DNA of 64,000 nucleotides from Imbricaverruca yamaguchii (lineage: Eukaryota; Arthropoda; Thecostraca; Neoverrucidae). The stretch covers positions 2,016,001 through 2,080,000 of the forward strand of contig JAOTOL010001661.1 of assembly GCA_034440575.1 (NCBI GenBank). Direction: 5' to 3'. The position numbers and the translations under genes were made by a program. Positions within the stretch are counted from its first letter, which is position 1. Each line of letters opens with the position of its first letter. Positions 1-11,185 of this stretch are shown here, piece after piece. The notes beneath the pieces are model-generated. The model worked only from the letters and a program-made list of their open reading frames with translations, made no database searches and was not told the DNA's origin.

Positions 1-3000
1 TGAGGTCGGCGTCGGTGGCGTCACCCTCGACGGCGCTGAAGGTGCGCGTGCCACGACTCGTCAGCTGGCATACCTCACGCTTCACCACACGGTCAAACTT
101 GGTCGCCTTCTTGGCGGCTGAGGACACATGGTCAATAGTGAGCAACCACAGTCCGAATAATATACCACTGGTGATTAATGGTATCTCCTATGATTTATAC
201 GAGGTGGATAGTATACACATACACTGCACTTTGAGGAGAAATTAGAGCTGTCTGCAAAGAAAGCCAGTAGTGTATTATAATAAGCGTAGTGAAGCGAGCC
301 GAAAAGTTCCTGAGCACAGTAACAGTGAATAGTGCTGATTCTGGGAGAAATAATCACTGCTATCAATAGTCATTTTGGATGTAATCTTGTTAGCTTGTTT
401 TTTTTTAGAAAAAAAATTAAAAAATTAATGGAGTGAAAATGATTACTGATCGCATCATGAAAGTGGTGGACTGTTTTCAGTAATGCAGCATTTTCGATCA
501 CATCCGGTATTTCCAGGAATTATCCCATGTGTGAATGGGCATTTGCACAAGCCCCACAAACCCTACCACATGTGGGGAGGGAGCGGGCTTACATCTGGAC
601 CACCGTAGTAGTCTCGCTCACACACGGCGCCAAGGCCACCAAACACGGGCGCCCTAACCACCGCCTACCTGATTGGCCGCTGAATTTCATTAAATCGTAC
701 TTTGAGGCGGACAGCAGCGGCGATCCCCGGTGTTCCAAACAGCGCTACGGAGACCACCGTCACAAACATCACCGAACACCAGTGACAGTCGACTAACAGC
801 AGACCATGACAACTCTGCTGGCGCAGGACAGCCCATAGGACAGAGGACGTCTGCACAGAGCAGGACATCCCATCGGGATAAATATACACACCATGACAGC
901 TCTGCTGGCGCAGGACAGCCCATAGGACAGAGGACGTCTGCACAGAGCAGGACATCCCATCAGGATAAATATACAACCAGACAGCTTCGAGAGAGGGTGG
1001 CGGTGGGTGGCTACTAGTTGTATGACACGTCAACCGTTGAGTCATGTAGCGTCGCCAACCCCTCACGCCGATTGGTCGTGAGCGAAGAGTACCGACAGGT
1101 GAGACTCGAACCCACAATATTTCGATTGTGAGACGGCAACTTACCCCTGGACTACTCGTGCCCCCTCCCCATGGACAGAGGACATCTGCACAAAGCAGGA
1201 TATTTCATCAGGCTAAATACAGACCAGCACAGCTTTGCAGAGCAGGACAGCTCCACAAATCATGCCAGCCTTACACATCAGGGCAGCTCTATAATCATAA
1301 TTGGAGTTTGTTTGGGGGCGTCTCTAAGGACGGTTCCAAGTATCACGGAAGACCTATCGAATCTTCACAGACCAGGACAATCCACCACGTCCACAGCACA
1401 CATCAGCACCGTTCCATGACTTACAGTGCGTCACTCGGTTCTGCATCATCTCGGGAGTTTCGGTCTGCTCCACGCGGCACACCTTGTAGCCCTTCTCCAC
1501 CAGCGCCGCCGAGTAGCGGCCGTACGACGCCTCCGGGAAGCCGACGTGAGCGTGGTCCCCCTGCCGACCGGGGCCGGTCAGCATGCCGACAGTTGCACCG
1601 CACGCAACTTCTCATGGCGACAACCGTACTCACACCTTCTTCCGGTGTGTTATGCTCCATTTGCATTAGACGCAATTGATGAATAAAAACGGCGTCGCCG
1701 ATTGACTACGGGCGAGCGAGGCACGAGCATGTAATGTGATGCATAAAAAACATGCAATGGCACGTCACCCGTTCGGGAACACACCAATCCATTGTTGATA
1801 CTGACGGATTTGAAGGATAAATATAAGATTAAAATCAACTTGGCTTATGCTAGGCTAGGGTAGGTTCGCTACGTTAGTTATTTTGTGTTTTGCGCATTCG
1901 AATATATGTGCATACGAACATTCGCGCAAATGAACTTGTGTAATATGACCATTCGGTATTGCTCTTAAAAGTGTCCAGTCTAGTGAGTCCTTCAGCCCAG
2001 GGTTTCATTTCAGTAATTTCACGCTGCATAGCAGTCGAAGACAAGCTACATCTCACATTCATTGATCCATTTTGGTCCACTAGTGGGTACTAACCCCATC
2101 ACTTATAAATTAAATATCACAGTTAGGCACCCAACGTTCGAAAGCACACAAGGGAATTTCTGCGGACATCAAAAGATTATCAACATGGGGAAATATATAC
2201 TTCCTTGCAGAAAAATAGCACGAAATAATGGACAGTGCAATAATCTTTTACACACGACAAAGCATTGCTACAATTACGGGAAACATACTTCTGTCTGCCT
2301 GTCATAGTATCACAGATATTAGGGTATTCATAGTATCACAGGAAACCAGGAGCTAGACAGGACCATTCGGTAGCAATAGGCAAATGGAACCATCGAGGAT
2401 TAAGCCCACCCAAGCCGCGTCGCCAAACCGCACCTTCATAAACAGCAGGCCCAGCTCTTTCACGCAGAGCACGGCATCCATGTGAAACATCTCGTAAAAC
2501 TTGCCCATCTTGAAGAAGATAACGCAGTCGAAGTTGGCAGCTTTGATCGTCCACCACTGACGCATTCCCTGTGGACCGCATCATGACCTGATGTCAACAC
2601 AGCCCGGCATCACGGCGACACGTCATTCTCTAGAAGCGAACAAATATTTTTGAACGCCAGCGCCTTGAACGTACCAGCATGCAAAATAATCTGCAGTAAG
2701 GTAAGGTATTGCGCAGTGTTCACAGATCACATTTAGGTGTCGGTCTTGAACAGTCACCTGTAATGACACATGGTCACGGATGCAGTCCCACTTAAGGATG
2801 GTCAGTCTCGTGCAGTGGTAATTAACGACACTTGATTAGAAGAGCTCACATCAAAGCGCGGAGCGTCCACCATAACAATACCGGTCCCATGGAATAGAAT
2901 GGCATTGTATATCCAATGTGAGTGGGATTGGGTGGCAAAATTGCTCCCATCACCGAATACTAGGTACGAATCCAACCCGTTCAAGCTGGAAAAGCCTGGT

Positions 3001-5818
3001 GACAAACAACATATGAGGGGAGGTCAGGTAAAATATCTCTGTTTTTTAAATTTGCATCTTCCCTGGGTCAAATTAGTTGCATTCTAGACATCTGTGATGC
3101 ATCTGATGAAACGAGCATTACTTCTCCGCGACCTTGAAGTGTGTAAGGCCTTACACAACATACAACTATGCTGTGCGATACATTTCGCGTTATTCCGTGA
3201 TATAATATCTGTATATGTATATAAGGTGTGCAATATATTTCATACAGATATTTTATATACATGGATGCTGCATGATATGCAATGCTGGTATGCTTTGCTT
3301 GTATATGATTGGACATCTTACTTACATCTTCAGTGGCAAAAATCGAACATTTCAATTTTCATCTCATGTCAAACTTAAAATGAACAAACTTGCACATCCT
3401 GTGCGGAACCAACGTCCATCAATACAAGAAGTCGGTATACAGACATGCCAAGTTACTCCCCATCACTGTAAGGTACAAACCAGCGTCTTCCTGCACAGGA
3501 AGTCAGTGGAGAGGCGCAGTTACTCTCCGACATCGCAAGGTACACGCCGGCGTCTGCCTGTCCAGGCAGTCAGTAGACAGGCGTGTCCAGTTACTGTCCA
3601 CCACCGCAGGGTACAAACCGGCGTCTGCTTGTCTAGGAAGTCTGCGGGCACACGCAGTGAGCGGGTGTCGAACTGGGCGTCCTGCGGCCGGCGGCCGGCC
3701 GCGTCCCGCAGCCGCTGCTCGTCCAGGAAGTCCATTTTGAGGTGTGGCCAGTTGTCGCCCGCGTCACCAGATGGCGCGGGGGACTGCTCACACTGCCGGC
3801 GGCACCACAGAACGTCACACAAGGCGTCGCACCACGGGATGTCACACCATGAGACGTCACACCACGGGACGTCACACCATGGGATGTCACACCACGGGAC
3901 ATCACACCATGGGATGTCACCCCATGGGACACCAGACCACGGGACGCCACACAACGAGACGTCACGCCACAGGACGTCACACCACAGGACGTCACAACAC
4001 AGGACGTCAACAGTGTGGGCGGCGCCATTAGCCGTGAATGTGCATAAAGTGTGTCGTGAACCAACCAATAAACAAACAAACACCACAGGACGTCACGACA
4101 CAGAACGTCACACCACAGGACGTCACAACACAGAACGTCACACCACAGGACGTCACACCACAGGGCGTCACAACACAGGACGTCACAACACAGGACGTCA
4201 CAACACAGGACGTCACAACACAGGACATCACACCACAGGGCGTCACAACACAGGACGTCACAACACAGGACGTCAAAACACAGGACATCACACCACAGGA
4301 TGTCACAACACAGAACGTCACACCACAGGACGTCACAACACAGCATCTCACCACAGAGCATCTCACCACAGGATGCCACATCAGTGGAATGCTTTGATGG
4401 ATAGTCAGCAGTTAGTTACAGGAAATACTCGAATAAAGCTTCCATTCACAGTAGCATGACATCCACATGACAAAATAAAACAGAGCAACAAAAATGTTGC
4501 ATTTCCACTCACGGTAGAGGCGACTTCAAGAATTACCGCAGTCACGTTGACGATGTTACCTGGATTGAAAAGGACGACAGCTTGGACTTCGCAGAACTTC
4601 CCGGTGTGCGCGGAGTCACAGGTGTTCCTATTTTTGGTGTCCGTGCAGCAGCAGGAGGTTCCGCCTTTGGCGTCGATGGAGACCTATTGAACATCCCCAT
4701 GAAGGTGCCAGCTTTTGGGGTTGCTAGCGTTTTCTTGCTCTTGGGAGTCCGCTTGATGGGCGACTCGTCGCCGGATTCGACAACTTCGTGGTCGCTCTCC
4801 TCATCAGAGCTGATCTCATGTTTCTTGGCTGAAAGTTTATCTTGTCATTGAAAACGATCCTCCACTCAACACTAATTTTGAAACCATCAAGGCCCTAATC
4901 CTTTGAACTATTCAGAGCATTATGTTTGAGTGATGATTACATTACTTAGTGGTAATGTGGCAGTTCATCAATGCAATGAATGACACCATACAAATTGACA
5001 GCAATACTCCATCAATATATCAGTGGTACCACATGTGGCATGGCTACTGGCTTACTCATTGCAATACTCAACTTACTCAGCACAATCAGTTGCATCATAA
5101 CTGGCATGGTTACTTACTTATTCTTTGCACAACACTTGACTTCCTCATTAGCACTATCATTACAACATCATAATCTTTGACTTGGTGCGAATTCCAGTAT
5201 AATTATTATTGGTGTGAGCAATATTTCATCTAATCATGTTAGATCATCTCTAAGCTCACACAGGGTGAAACAAGTGATATGGGAGACGATTTTGGTCACA
5301 CAGAAAATACAAACACACATATTGCTCTACAGTCCATTGGTGTGAATCTGCAACAAACAAAAAGGAATGCAACATAAAATTTATGTCCATCTCATTACCA
5401 AAAGAACGCGAGTTCACCTGTCATATTTTTTAGGTCTGGGTATGCCATGCTCCTTGAACTCACGTTTGTATTCCTCCCCCGAGTCTTCCGCCAGTTCATC
5501 TGAGTCAGACTGAGGGGCTTCAGCATCAGCTTCAGCAATAGGAGAGACTTTTGTGTCAGGTGTCGCAGGTATGGTCACGTCCTTCCCATTTGCCAAGCTC
5601 TTGTCATTTTCACTGTCATCATCTGAGTCACTGAGAACACGGAGCCTCTTGAAGGGTTTTTGGGCTCCATGTTTGGTTTTGGTCTTGCTGAGTTCTGCGG
5701 AAGTCTCCTGAGGTCGTGGTCGCTTGGGAGTAGCACTTTTTGAGCCGACATCCTTTGGGGACACATGCGGTGACTTTGAGCGTTGGAAATAGTTGAAAAG
5801 AGTGTTCTTCTGAGACAT
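1..5818 (-). CDS. MSH6: MSH6, DNA mismatch repair protein (partial, N-terminal part)
   Basis: MSH6 pairs with MSH2 in the nuclear MutS-alpha complex that recognises base mismatches and small loops. Exons on the minus strand, in transcript order: 5818-5418, 4828-4560, about 3792-3619, 2568-2434, 1560-1425, 117-1 (continues off the window). The first exon starts [17 protein letters not shown], a PCNA-binding (PIP-box) N-terminus of the family type, followed by an acidic, Ser-rich disordered linker. The 3792-3619 exon has [13 protein letters not shown] and the QTP end of the MSH6 connector. The 2568-2434 exon has GMRQWW and the mismatch-binding loop with [14 protein letters not shown], including the Phe-X-Glu-like FYE motif. 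The next two read [20 protein letters not shown] and [12 protein letters not shown]. Phases join cleanly for exons 2 to 6. Exon 1 ends in phase 2 but exon 2 needs phase 1, so a microexon or different junction is likely between 4829 and 5417. No PWWP domain is visible in the N-terminal region, unlike vertebrate MSH6. The ATPase domain lies outside the window. Confidence 0.93.
804..1255. repeat. 87-bp tandem repeat split by a SINE
   Basis: Two near-identical units start at about 804 and 891 (CTGCTGGCGCAGGACAGCCC, then AGAGGACGTCTGCACAGAGC). A third, diverged unit (GGACAGAGGACATCTGCACA) resumes at about 1170. The 1010-1167 SINE lies between units two and three. The array is in MSH6 intron 5. Confidence 0.8.
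1010..1167 (-). mobile_element. tRNA-derived SINE, family A, copy 1
   Basis: On the minus strand the element has an RNA polymerase III A-box-like TAGTCCAGGGGTAAG and a B-box GGGTTCGAGTCTC at tRNA spacing. The body (TCTTCGCTCACGACCAATCG, GGCGACGCTACATGACTCAA) is shared with the copy at 27705-27870. It is about 158 bp and interrupts a tandem repeat inside MSH6 intron 5. Confidence 0.78.
3800..4395. repeat. 15-bp minisatellite in MSH6 intron 2
   Basis: About 35 units of a 15-bp motif, GACGTCACAACACAG or GACGTCACACCACAG, with drift toward GGGATGTCACACCA at the low-coordinate end. About 60 bp of unique sequence at 4016-4082 interrupts it. Each unit has a GACGTCAC core resembling a CREB/ATF site. 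It ends within a few bases of the exon 3 splice acceptor. Long open frames on both strands come from the period being divisible by three and are not genes. Confidence 0.93.
4829..5417 (-). other. MSH6 intron 1, probable unseen microexon
   Basis: No coding segment is obvious, but the flanking exons are out of phase by one base, so a short exon of length 2 mod 3 (or another junction) is expected here. Otherwise ordinary AT-rich intron. Confidence 0.45.
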
Positions 5819-6914
5819 ATTTGAATGATGTTCCTGTAAAACGAATGGTCCAATGTTGAGCACCAAGAAATAGAACCAACAGAACCAACATAGAGCAATG
5901 AAATTTTCATTTCATCCAGGCTTCCCATGCAACAGTTGATTCTCCCTAGATGACCTCCTACCAACTTTTTTGGGATGGGCATGCCATCCTATTCTTATGC
6001 ACACCATTCCAGTGATAAGAATAGCATCCCCTTAATGAACATTGCTTTCCTAGAAATGATTCCTAGAAATTTCCTTCCCCCAAAAACGAATCCCCACTAT
6101 TCTAGTCCAGAACAACCTGCCCAGGTATCAGCAGATCCATAGACAGTCCTGTAGCCTGGATCTTGGAAACTGGATCTTCTGCAACTCCTATTAGTGTTCA
6201 GAAATAGCCAGCAAGAGCAATGACACAGTGTGTTAAAACTTGATAAAACTTTTCCTTCACATAATTAACATTCTCTGGGAATACTTGATCCTAGATAATG
6301 ACAGGCAATTGGAAGAGGTGAGATAAAATGTGACAACTGATAGAAAGAAGCTTGACTACTAGCCTGCTTTGATTGGTGCTTGTGTTGATTGAAATGAGAT
6401 GGTGCATCTCATTTCAATCAGTTGTGCTGAGATGATGTGTGTTGGTAAATTTGCAGTTTAGGGTATTTTTTATTTCTTGCATTTATTTGTCCAAGGCAAT
6501 GTTGATGAATGTGTTTAAGGTACTTTGACAAACCACCTCCTATGCAAATGCATGTTTTTTTTGGTTGTGAGGCAAAGTAACACCCAAAAATGGGCTTGAA
6601 GTTGGTAATATAGCATAAAAGTAAATGTTCAAGATAAAGAAAATAAAAGCATAACCCAATGTAGCATAACCTAACTTCCATGCAAGAAAAATATTATTTT
6701 TAATGGAAAATTTCTGAAATAATTCTTCCTTCAAAAACTTCAATAAAAAAGTTGCCTCACAAAATCCAGCCCAGCCTAGCCAGAGCTGTCCTTGACATAA
6801 ACGTTTTTTTCCATTTTTAAAATTTTTCCTCTATTTTTTTATAACTATTTTGTATATAAGGTTAGGTTATTTCAGATCACATAGCATGATCAGGTCAAGT
6901 AAGCTCCAGCTTGA
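5819..6914. other. MSH6 upstream/leader region, no further gene seen
   Basis: AT-rich sequence upstream of the MSH6 start codon. It holds a perfect 16-bp inverted repeat at 6386-6420 (arms TGATTGAAATGAGATG, loop of 3) and CCTAA-containing AT-rich repeat at 6580-6870. No coding exon is recognisable. Confidence 0.6.
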
Positions 6915-8570
6915 CAGTGGCAGATCCAGGGTGCAACTGGGGAAAGTGCCTCTGATAGGCATGTGACACCTCCAGCTGCAAAAAAATACCCCTCCAATAT
7001 GTTTGAGTGCACCCCCACCCCCACACACTCAATGTGTTTGTCAGCCTATGGCACTGCACCCATCAGGGTATGAAAGTTCATAACTTTCCAGCTGAGGATA
7101 ATTTGATTTTTTATTTCTCTTACCAGTGCAGTATTTATGAATGTACTTACATGATGTGACCACTTATTTGAGGACCTAGGTCCTCAAATCTCTACACATA
7201 TGTAATCTACAGCTGCAACTAAACATGCAAACGACGTCTTGGTATATCACATAAAATTACATAAACATCAATTATATTTTATGTATTACACGTTACATTC
7301 GATATATGTCTATATATGTGTCGATATGTATATGGACCACCAGCCCGGGCTTCCTCAGATGATTTTATTTTGACCTAGTTGATTTCTGGTTTGGAGGTTC
7401 TTGTAGTGTCTGCAGCAATGAAGATGCTTTTCTGTGTTTCACTTGTATTTTTGCACGCTTTCTTCCAGCATTTTTTCAATTGTTAACCCTGCCATTTTTT
7501 ATATCACTCCTGATGATGGCCCCTGGCCGAAACATTGAGTAGTATAGCATGATCCCTAATGCTACTTTTGATGTTGAGTAAACCCAGCACCTCCTGGTAT
7601 ATTGAGGGTCTACATTTCGTCTCACGCGATGTCTAAAACCCAGGAGCACCTAAGAGCCATTCTTTGTTGTATTAAACACTTATTTCCTCTTTAAATGCAT
7701 ACTTTTCAGTTTGGGGAAAAATAACAGATAAACAGGGCCTTGGAGTTTGGCAACATAGCATAAAAAGTAGCATTCAATATAAAAAAACTTGTAACATAAC
7801 CTAACCTAACTTAGCCTAACCACCCATGCAAGAAAAAAAATAATGTAAAATTTCCCAGCATTTTTTCTTTAAAAAATGTAAAATTAAAACACAGCATAAC
7901 CTAACAAAACCTAACCTAGCCAGATGTTTTTGTACAGAACTTTTTTTGTATTTTTCTTATTTGGGAAATGTGAGATGAGTAAATTCCTCAATATTTTCCT
8001 AACTTGATTTTTGGGGAATTTTTCCTCCAAAGGGAGGTTGGGCTAGGTTATGTCAGGCTATGTTGCATTCTTCTAAAACATTTCTTTTTATGGTGATACC
8101 TAGAACTTCCCTGACCTAAAGCCCATTTTTGGTGTTATCTTACTCACAACCTAAAAAGTAAGCATTTGCACAGAAAATGAGTGGTACCATTATCTTAGCC
8201 ACATTCATAAAAATTACATTGGAATGATAAATTCCAAGAATTCACCAAAACACCTTAAATCAAAGCTTAGCAATTTATAGGCATTGTGGTGGAAAGATGG
8301 ATTCCAGGAAATAATATAACACCTTCAGGCACAAATTTACTGCTTTAAAACATTTTTATAACCTAAAATAAACTAGCACAACATAACATAACCAAACCCA
8401 ACCATTTTGAAGCCTTTATGAAGGTAAAATGTGCACATTTATGTGCACTCCCCCCCCCCCCCTACACAAACACTCTCAGCTGTGGCGACCTTCCTTTTTT
8501 CAGCTGATGGCTCCCCTCAAGAACAAGTCACACACCCTCCCTATTATCTTAACTCATGAATCCGCCCCTG
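6915..8570. mobile_element. hAT-like non-autonomous DNA transposon, 1.66 kb
   Basis: The left end reads CAGTGGCAGATCCAG and the right end, reverse-complemented, CAGGGGCGGATTCAT, a hAT-type terminal inverted repeat. The flanking 8-mers are CAGCTTGA (6907-6914) and CAGCTGGA (8571-8578), a 7/8 match fitting a hAT 8-bp target-site duplication. The interior is AT-rich with CCTAA tracts and no transposase. It carries a Penelope-like segment at 7330-7680. Confidence 0.68.
7330..7680 (+). mobile_element. Penelope-like terminal-repeat fragment with hammerhead-like core
   Basis: This segment is about 80% similar by eye to the inverted pair at 49735-50170. It holds a hammerhead-ribozyme-like core: CTGATGA at 7510-7516, a GGCC/GGCC stem, GAAAC at 7529-7533 and GTA at 7539-7541. 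Such cores are characteristic of Penelope-like element terminal repeats. It is nested inside the hAT-like element. Confidence 0.55.
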
Positions 8571-11167
8571 CAGCTGGAATTCCAAGCGATTCTGAATCAT
8601 AAGAAGGCAAAACATGCAATTCAAGCAGCTGCGCTTTCCAATGATGAAGCCGATTCTTGGAAAAGACTTATTAAATGAGCAACGCTGTTATAATATGAAC
8701 TTCATCTTTCACGTACTAAGTCCCAAATGCTCTTAAAAAAACGAACGGAATCAGACCCCCACCACACACCATGCGCCGATAAAAAATAACGCGCGCCTTT
8801 TCCGCATTTCAGTGTCGCGGGAGATTTTTCGTGGCTTGAATGGCCACATTTCGGAAGGGAAATTCCTTCACTTCACTTGTAACACAATCTGATTATATAA
8901 TTTCGTAATTGTGGTTCGTCGGTAGAAGGGTCGTTTTGCATATTTTTACCTTTGATGAGGCACATGTCCCTCGCCTACCTCCACATGCTATTATTGTGTC
9001 CCTCTAATGCTTCCCAAAAGTTGAGTGGAAACAATTCAGAGCGCATCCCGGCAGCCCCTGCTTAACAGATACTTCACTTGGATAAGATTCAGCAGGATGT
9101 TCCAATTCCATGATTTAGCCTAAGGCTTTCTTAATCCCCACCTTATCATTTCCCAAACTAGTGCCCACAAAATCGTTGTCGTAATGCGAGTACTTTGAAG
9201 CTAAGATATTTAATCTAAAATTTGCGTCACCTCCCCTATTCCTGAAGAACAGAATCTCTTACATAATTCCTTCATATGGTATCCCAGAAGCATGCAAACA
9301 AGAGGCAGATTCTCCGCATTTGCTACAATGAGGCTCACCTCGTAAAACGGTCTGTTTGTCAGTGCTGGTATTTAGGTACGATCCCTGAAAATATTTGTTT
9401 TGGGGATATTGATTCGGAGCAGATGGTGCCATTGTTCGGTGAAACCTAGTGCCTCTGGGAGTGTCGGTTAGTTTGCTGACTTTCATAGAGTGCTTTGTAT
9501 TTCACCGATCTGTAAGACCACGAACCTATGACAACTTTCTGAATTTCTTCCCAGGTTAAGTTCAGAGGCAAAAATAGCATCTATTCATATGTGCTTTGGT
9601 AGATTTAAGAGTGGTTGTATGTAGCTGTAAATAGTTGTAAGCAATATCCAACATCCATTCTGGTTGGGTTGCAAAGAATGTTGTGTGAATGATCTTTTTC
9701 AACATTCAATTTACTTTCAATTTGTGGCAGGAATATCATGTCATCTGTAATTTATTTGTGTAAATATAAGCTCATTGAATTCTTGGAATGTATTCACAGA
9801 TGCAGATTATTAACCCTCCTCGTCTTTCTGGGGATATTCTGACACCCTGTCTTGGGGTTGATACAACCTACCCCGCCCCCTCCAAACTAAGCATGCAAGA
9901 ATGAGAGAGGTGTCATCAGAAAGTGCTCAATGAGTAGGGGCAGGCTCTACCTCAAAAATTGTATCCCCCAAAGGTGACATAACAAGGGGCCTAGGTTTTC
10001 ATGACATCCATCAAGGTTTTTGGCTCCAGGGAGTTTATTTTGGGGAGATTTTAAAAACAAATTATTTGAAATCAGAAAAGGAAGGTTAAATTGATCATGG
10101 CCATAACATGTTTGCCCAACTCCTCCCCCCCCAAAAAAAAAAACATCAAAAGTTTATTGTTTGGACATTTTCAAAATTTTAAGCTTTTAATTTTCCTTAA
10201 TTTATATTTTTCTAAGGGGTAGCGCAGACCAAAAAAAACATTGTTTGAAGTCAACTTGCACTCATGACAAATGCTTGCTTTAGCCAGTCTTTTTTAGCTC
10301 TCACAAATATACAAAACTAATAAGTAATCAAAAATTGAAGAAATCCCTCTGGTGCATTTTGTTTTATCCCTAAAGGTATGCAAATGCTGAGATTTGCATG
10401 AAAATGTTTTATCCATTAAGGCATGATGACTGGTTGAACTTTTTGAAATTAAAATTACCTAGCCTATATATTCTTAAATAATTTTTTTTGATGTGTGGGG
10501 AAATTTCACATTTTTTATCTTAGAAGAAAAGCCTAACCTGACCTAACCAAAGCTAACCATTGCTTGCTTCATGGAGTTGACATATGTAAAAATTGTCTCA
10601 TGGATACCTTAAGGTGCAATAGTACAGTTCATTTTTGCATGCAGTGTAAGATGTGTAACCTCTCCCCCACCTAAAAAAGAACATGTCAAGCAATTCTTTT
10701 GTTATTTATTTATGGTCCAATTAATGAAACCTAACCCAGCCTTCCCTAACATGCTTTTGTAAAAATAGTCAAAATTAATATTTTTAAAATATAGATTTTC
10801 CCACTTTAGAAAGCATCATTGCTGAACTTAGCCTAACAAAACTTAGCCCTTGCATTTCCTTGATGGAGGTAGAATGTGTGTAAAGCATATCTCATGAATA
10901 CTACTAATAATAATAATAATAATATAATTCATAATAATGCCATGAAAAATAACAAAAATTTTGTTTGGTTTCTGGTTGCTTCCACTCATTGTCTGGAAAT
11001 GGGATTGATGTGAAGCTGATCTTGTGGACAGTGATACAGTATGTAATTGCAACCTGCTACAGAAGAAGAGCGTTTCCATGTCTCTGGCTATCTATGTGAA
11101 TTAGGAATATAATGAATAAGACTACTGTGATGACAACATGTTGTGATTATTGTTGTATTTTTCGCAG
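8571..11167. other. MSH6-MCTS1 intergenic/leader region
   Basis: Mostly AT-rich with no gene I can support. A GC-richer, CpG-bearing patch at about 8740-8900 (AACGCGCGCCTTTTCCGC, TCGCGGGAGA) has E2F-like GC-rich motifs and is the best-looking promoter candidate for the divergent pair, which is inference only. AT-rich repeats with CCTAA/TTAGG tracts occur at 10480-10830. Confidence 0.4.
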
Positions 11168-11185
11168 GTTACAAGTTGCTGAAGG
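11168..11185 (+). other. MCTS1 5' untranslated part of the start-codon exon
   Basis: TTTTTCGCAG at 11158-11167 looks like a 3' splice site, followed by GTTACAAGTTGCTGAAGG and the ATG at 11186. A non-coding first exon would lie further upstream. Confidence 0.55.

Noticed and set aside
3215..4459. Long His/Thr/Gly-rich open frame on the plus strand and matching Cys-rich frames on the minus strand
   Set aside because: It is a translation of the 15-bp minisatellite plus the antisense of MSH6 exon 3. A period divisible by three keeps frames open by chance.
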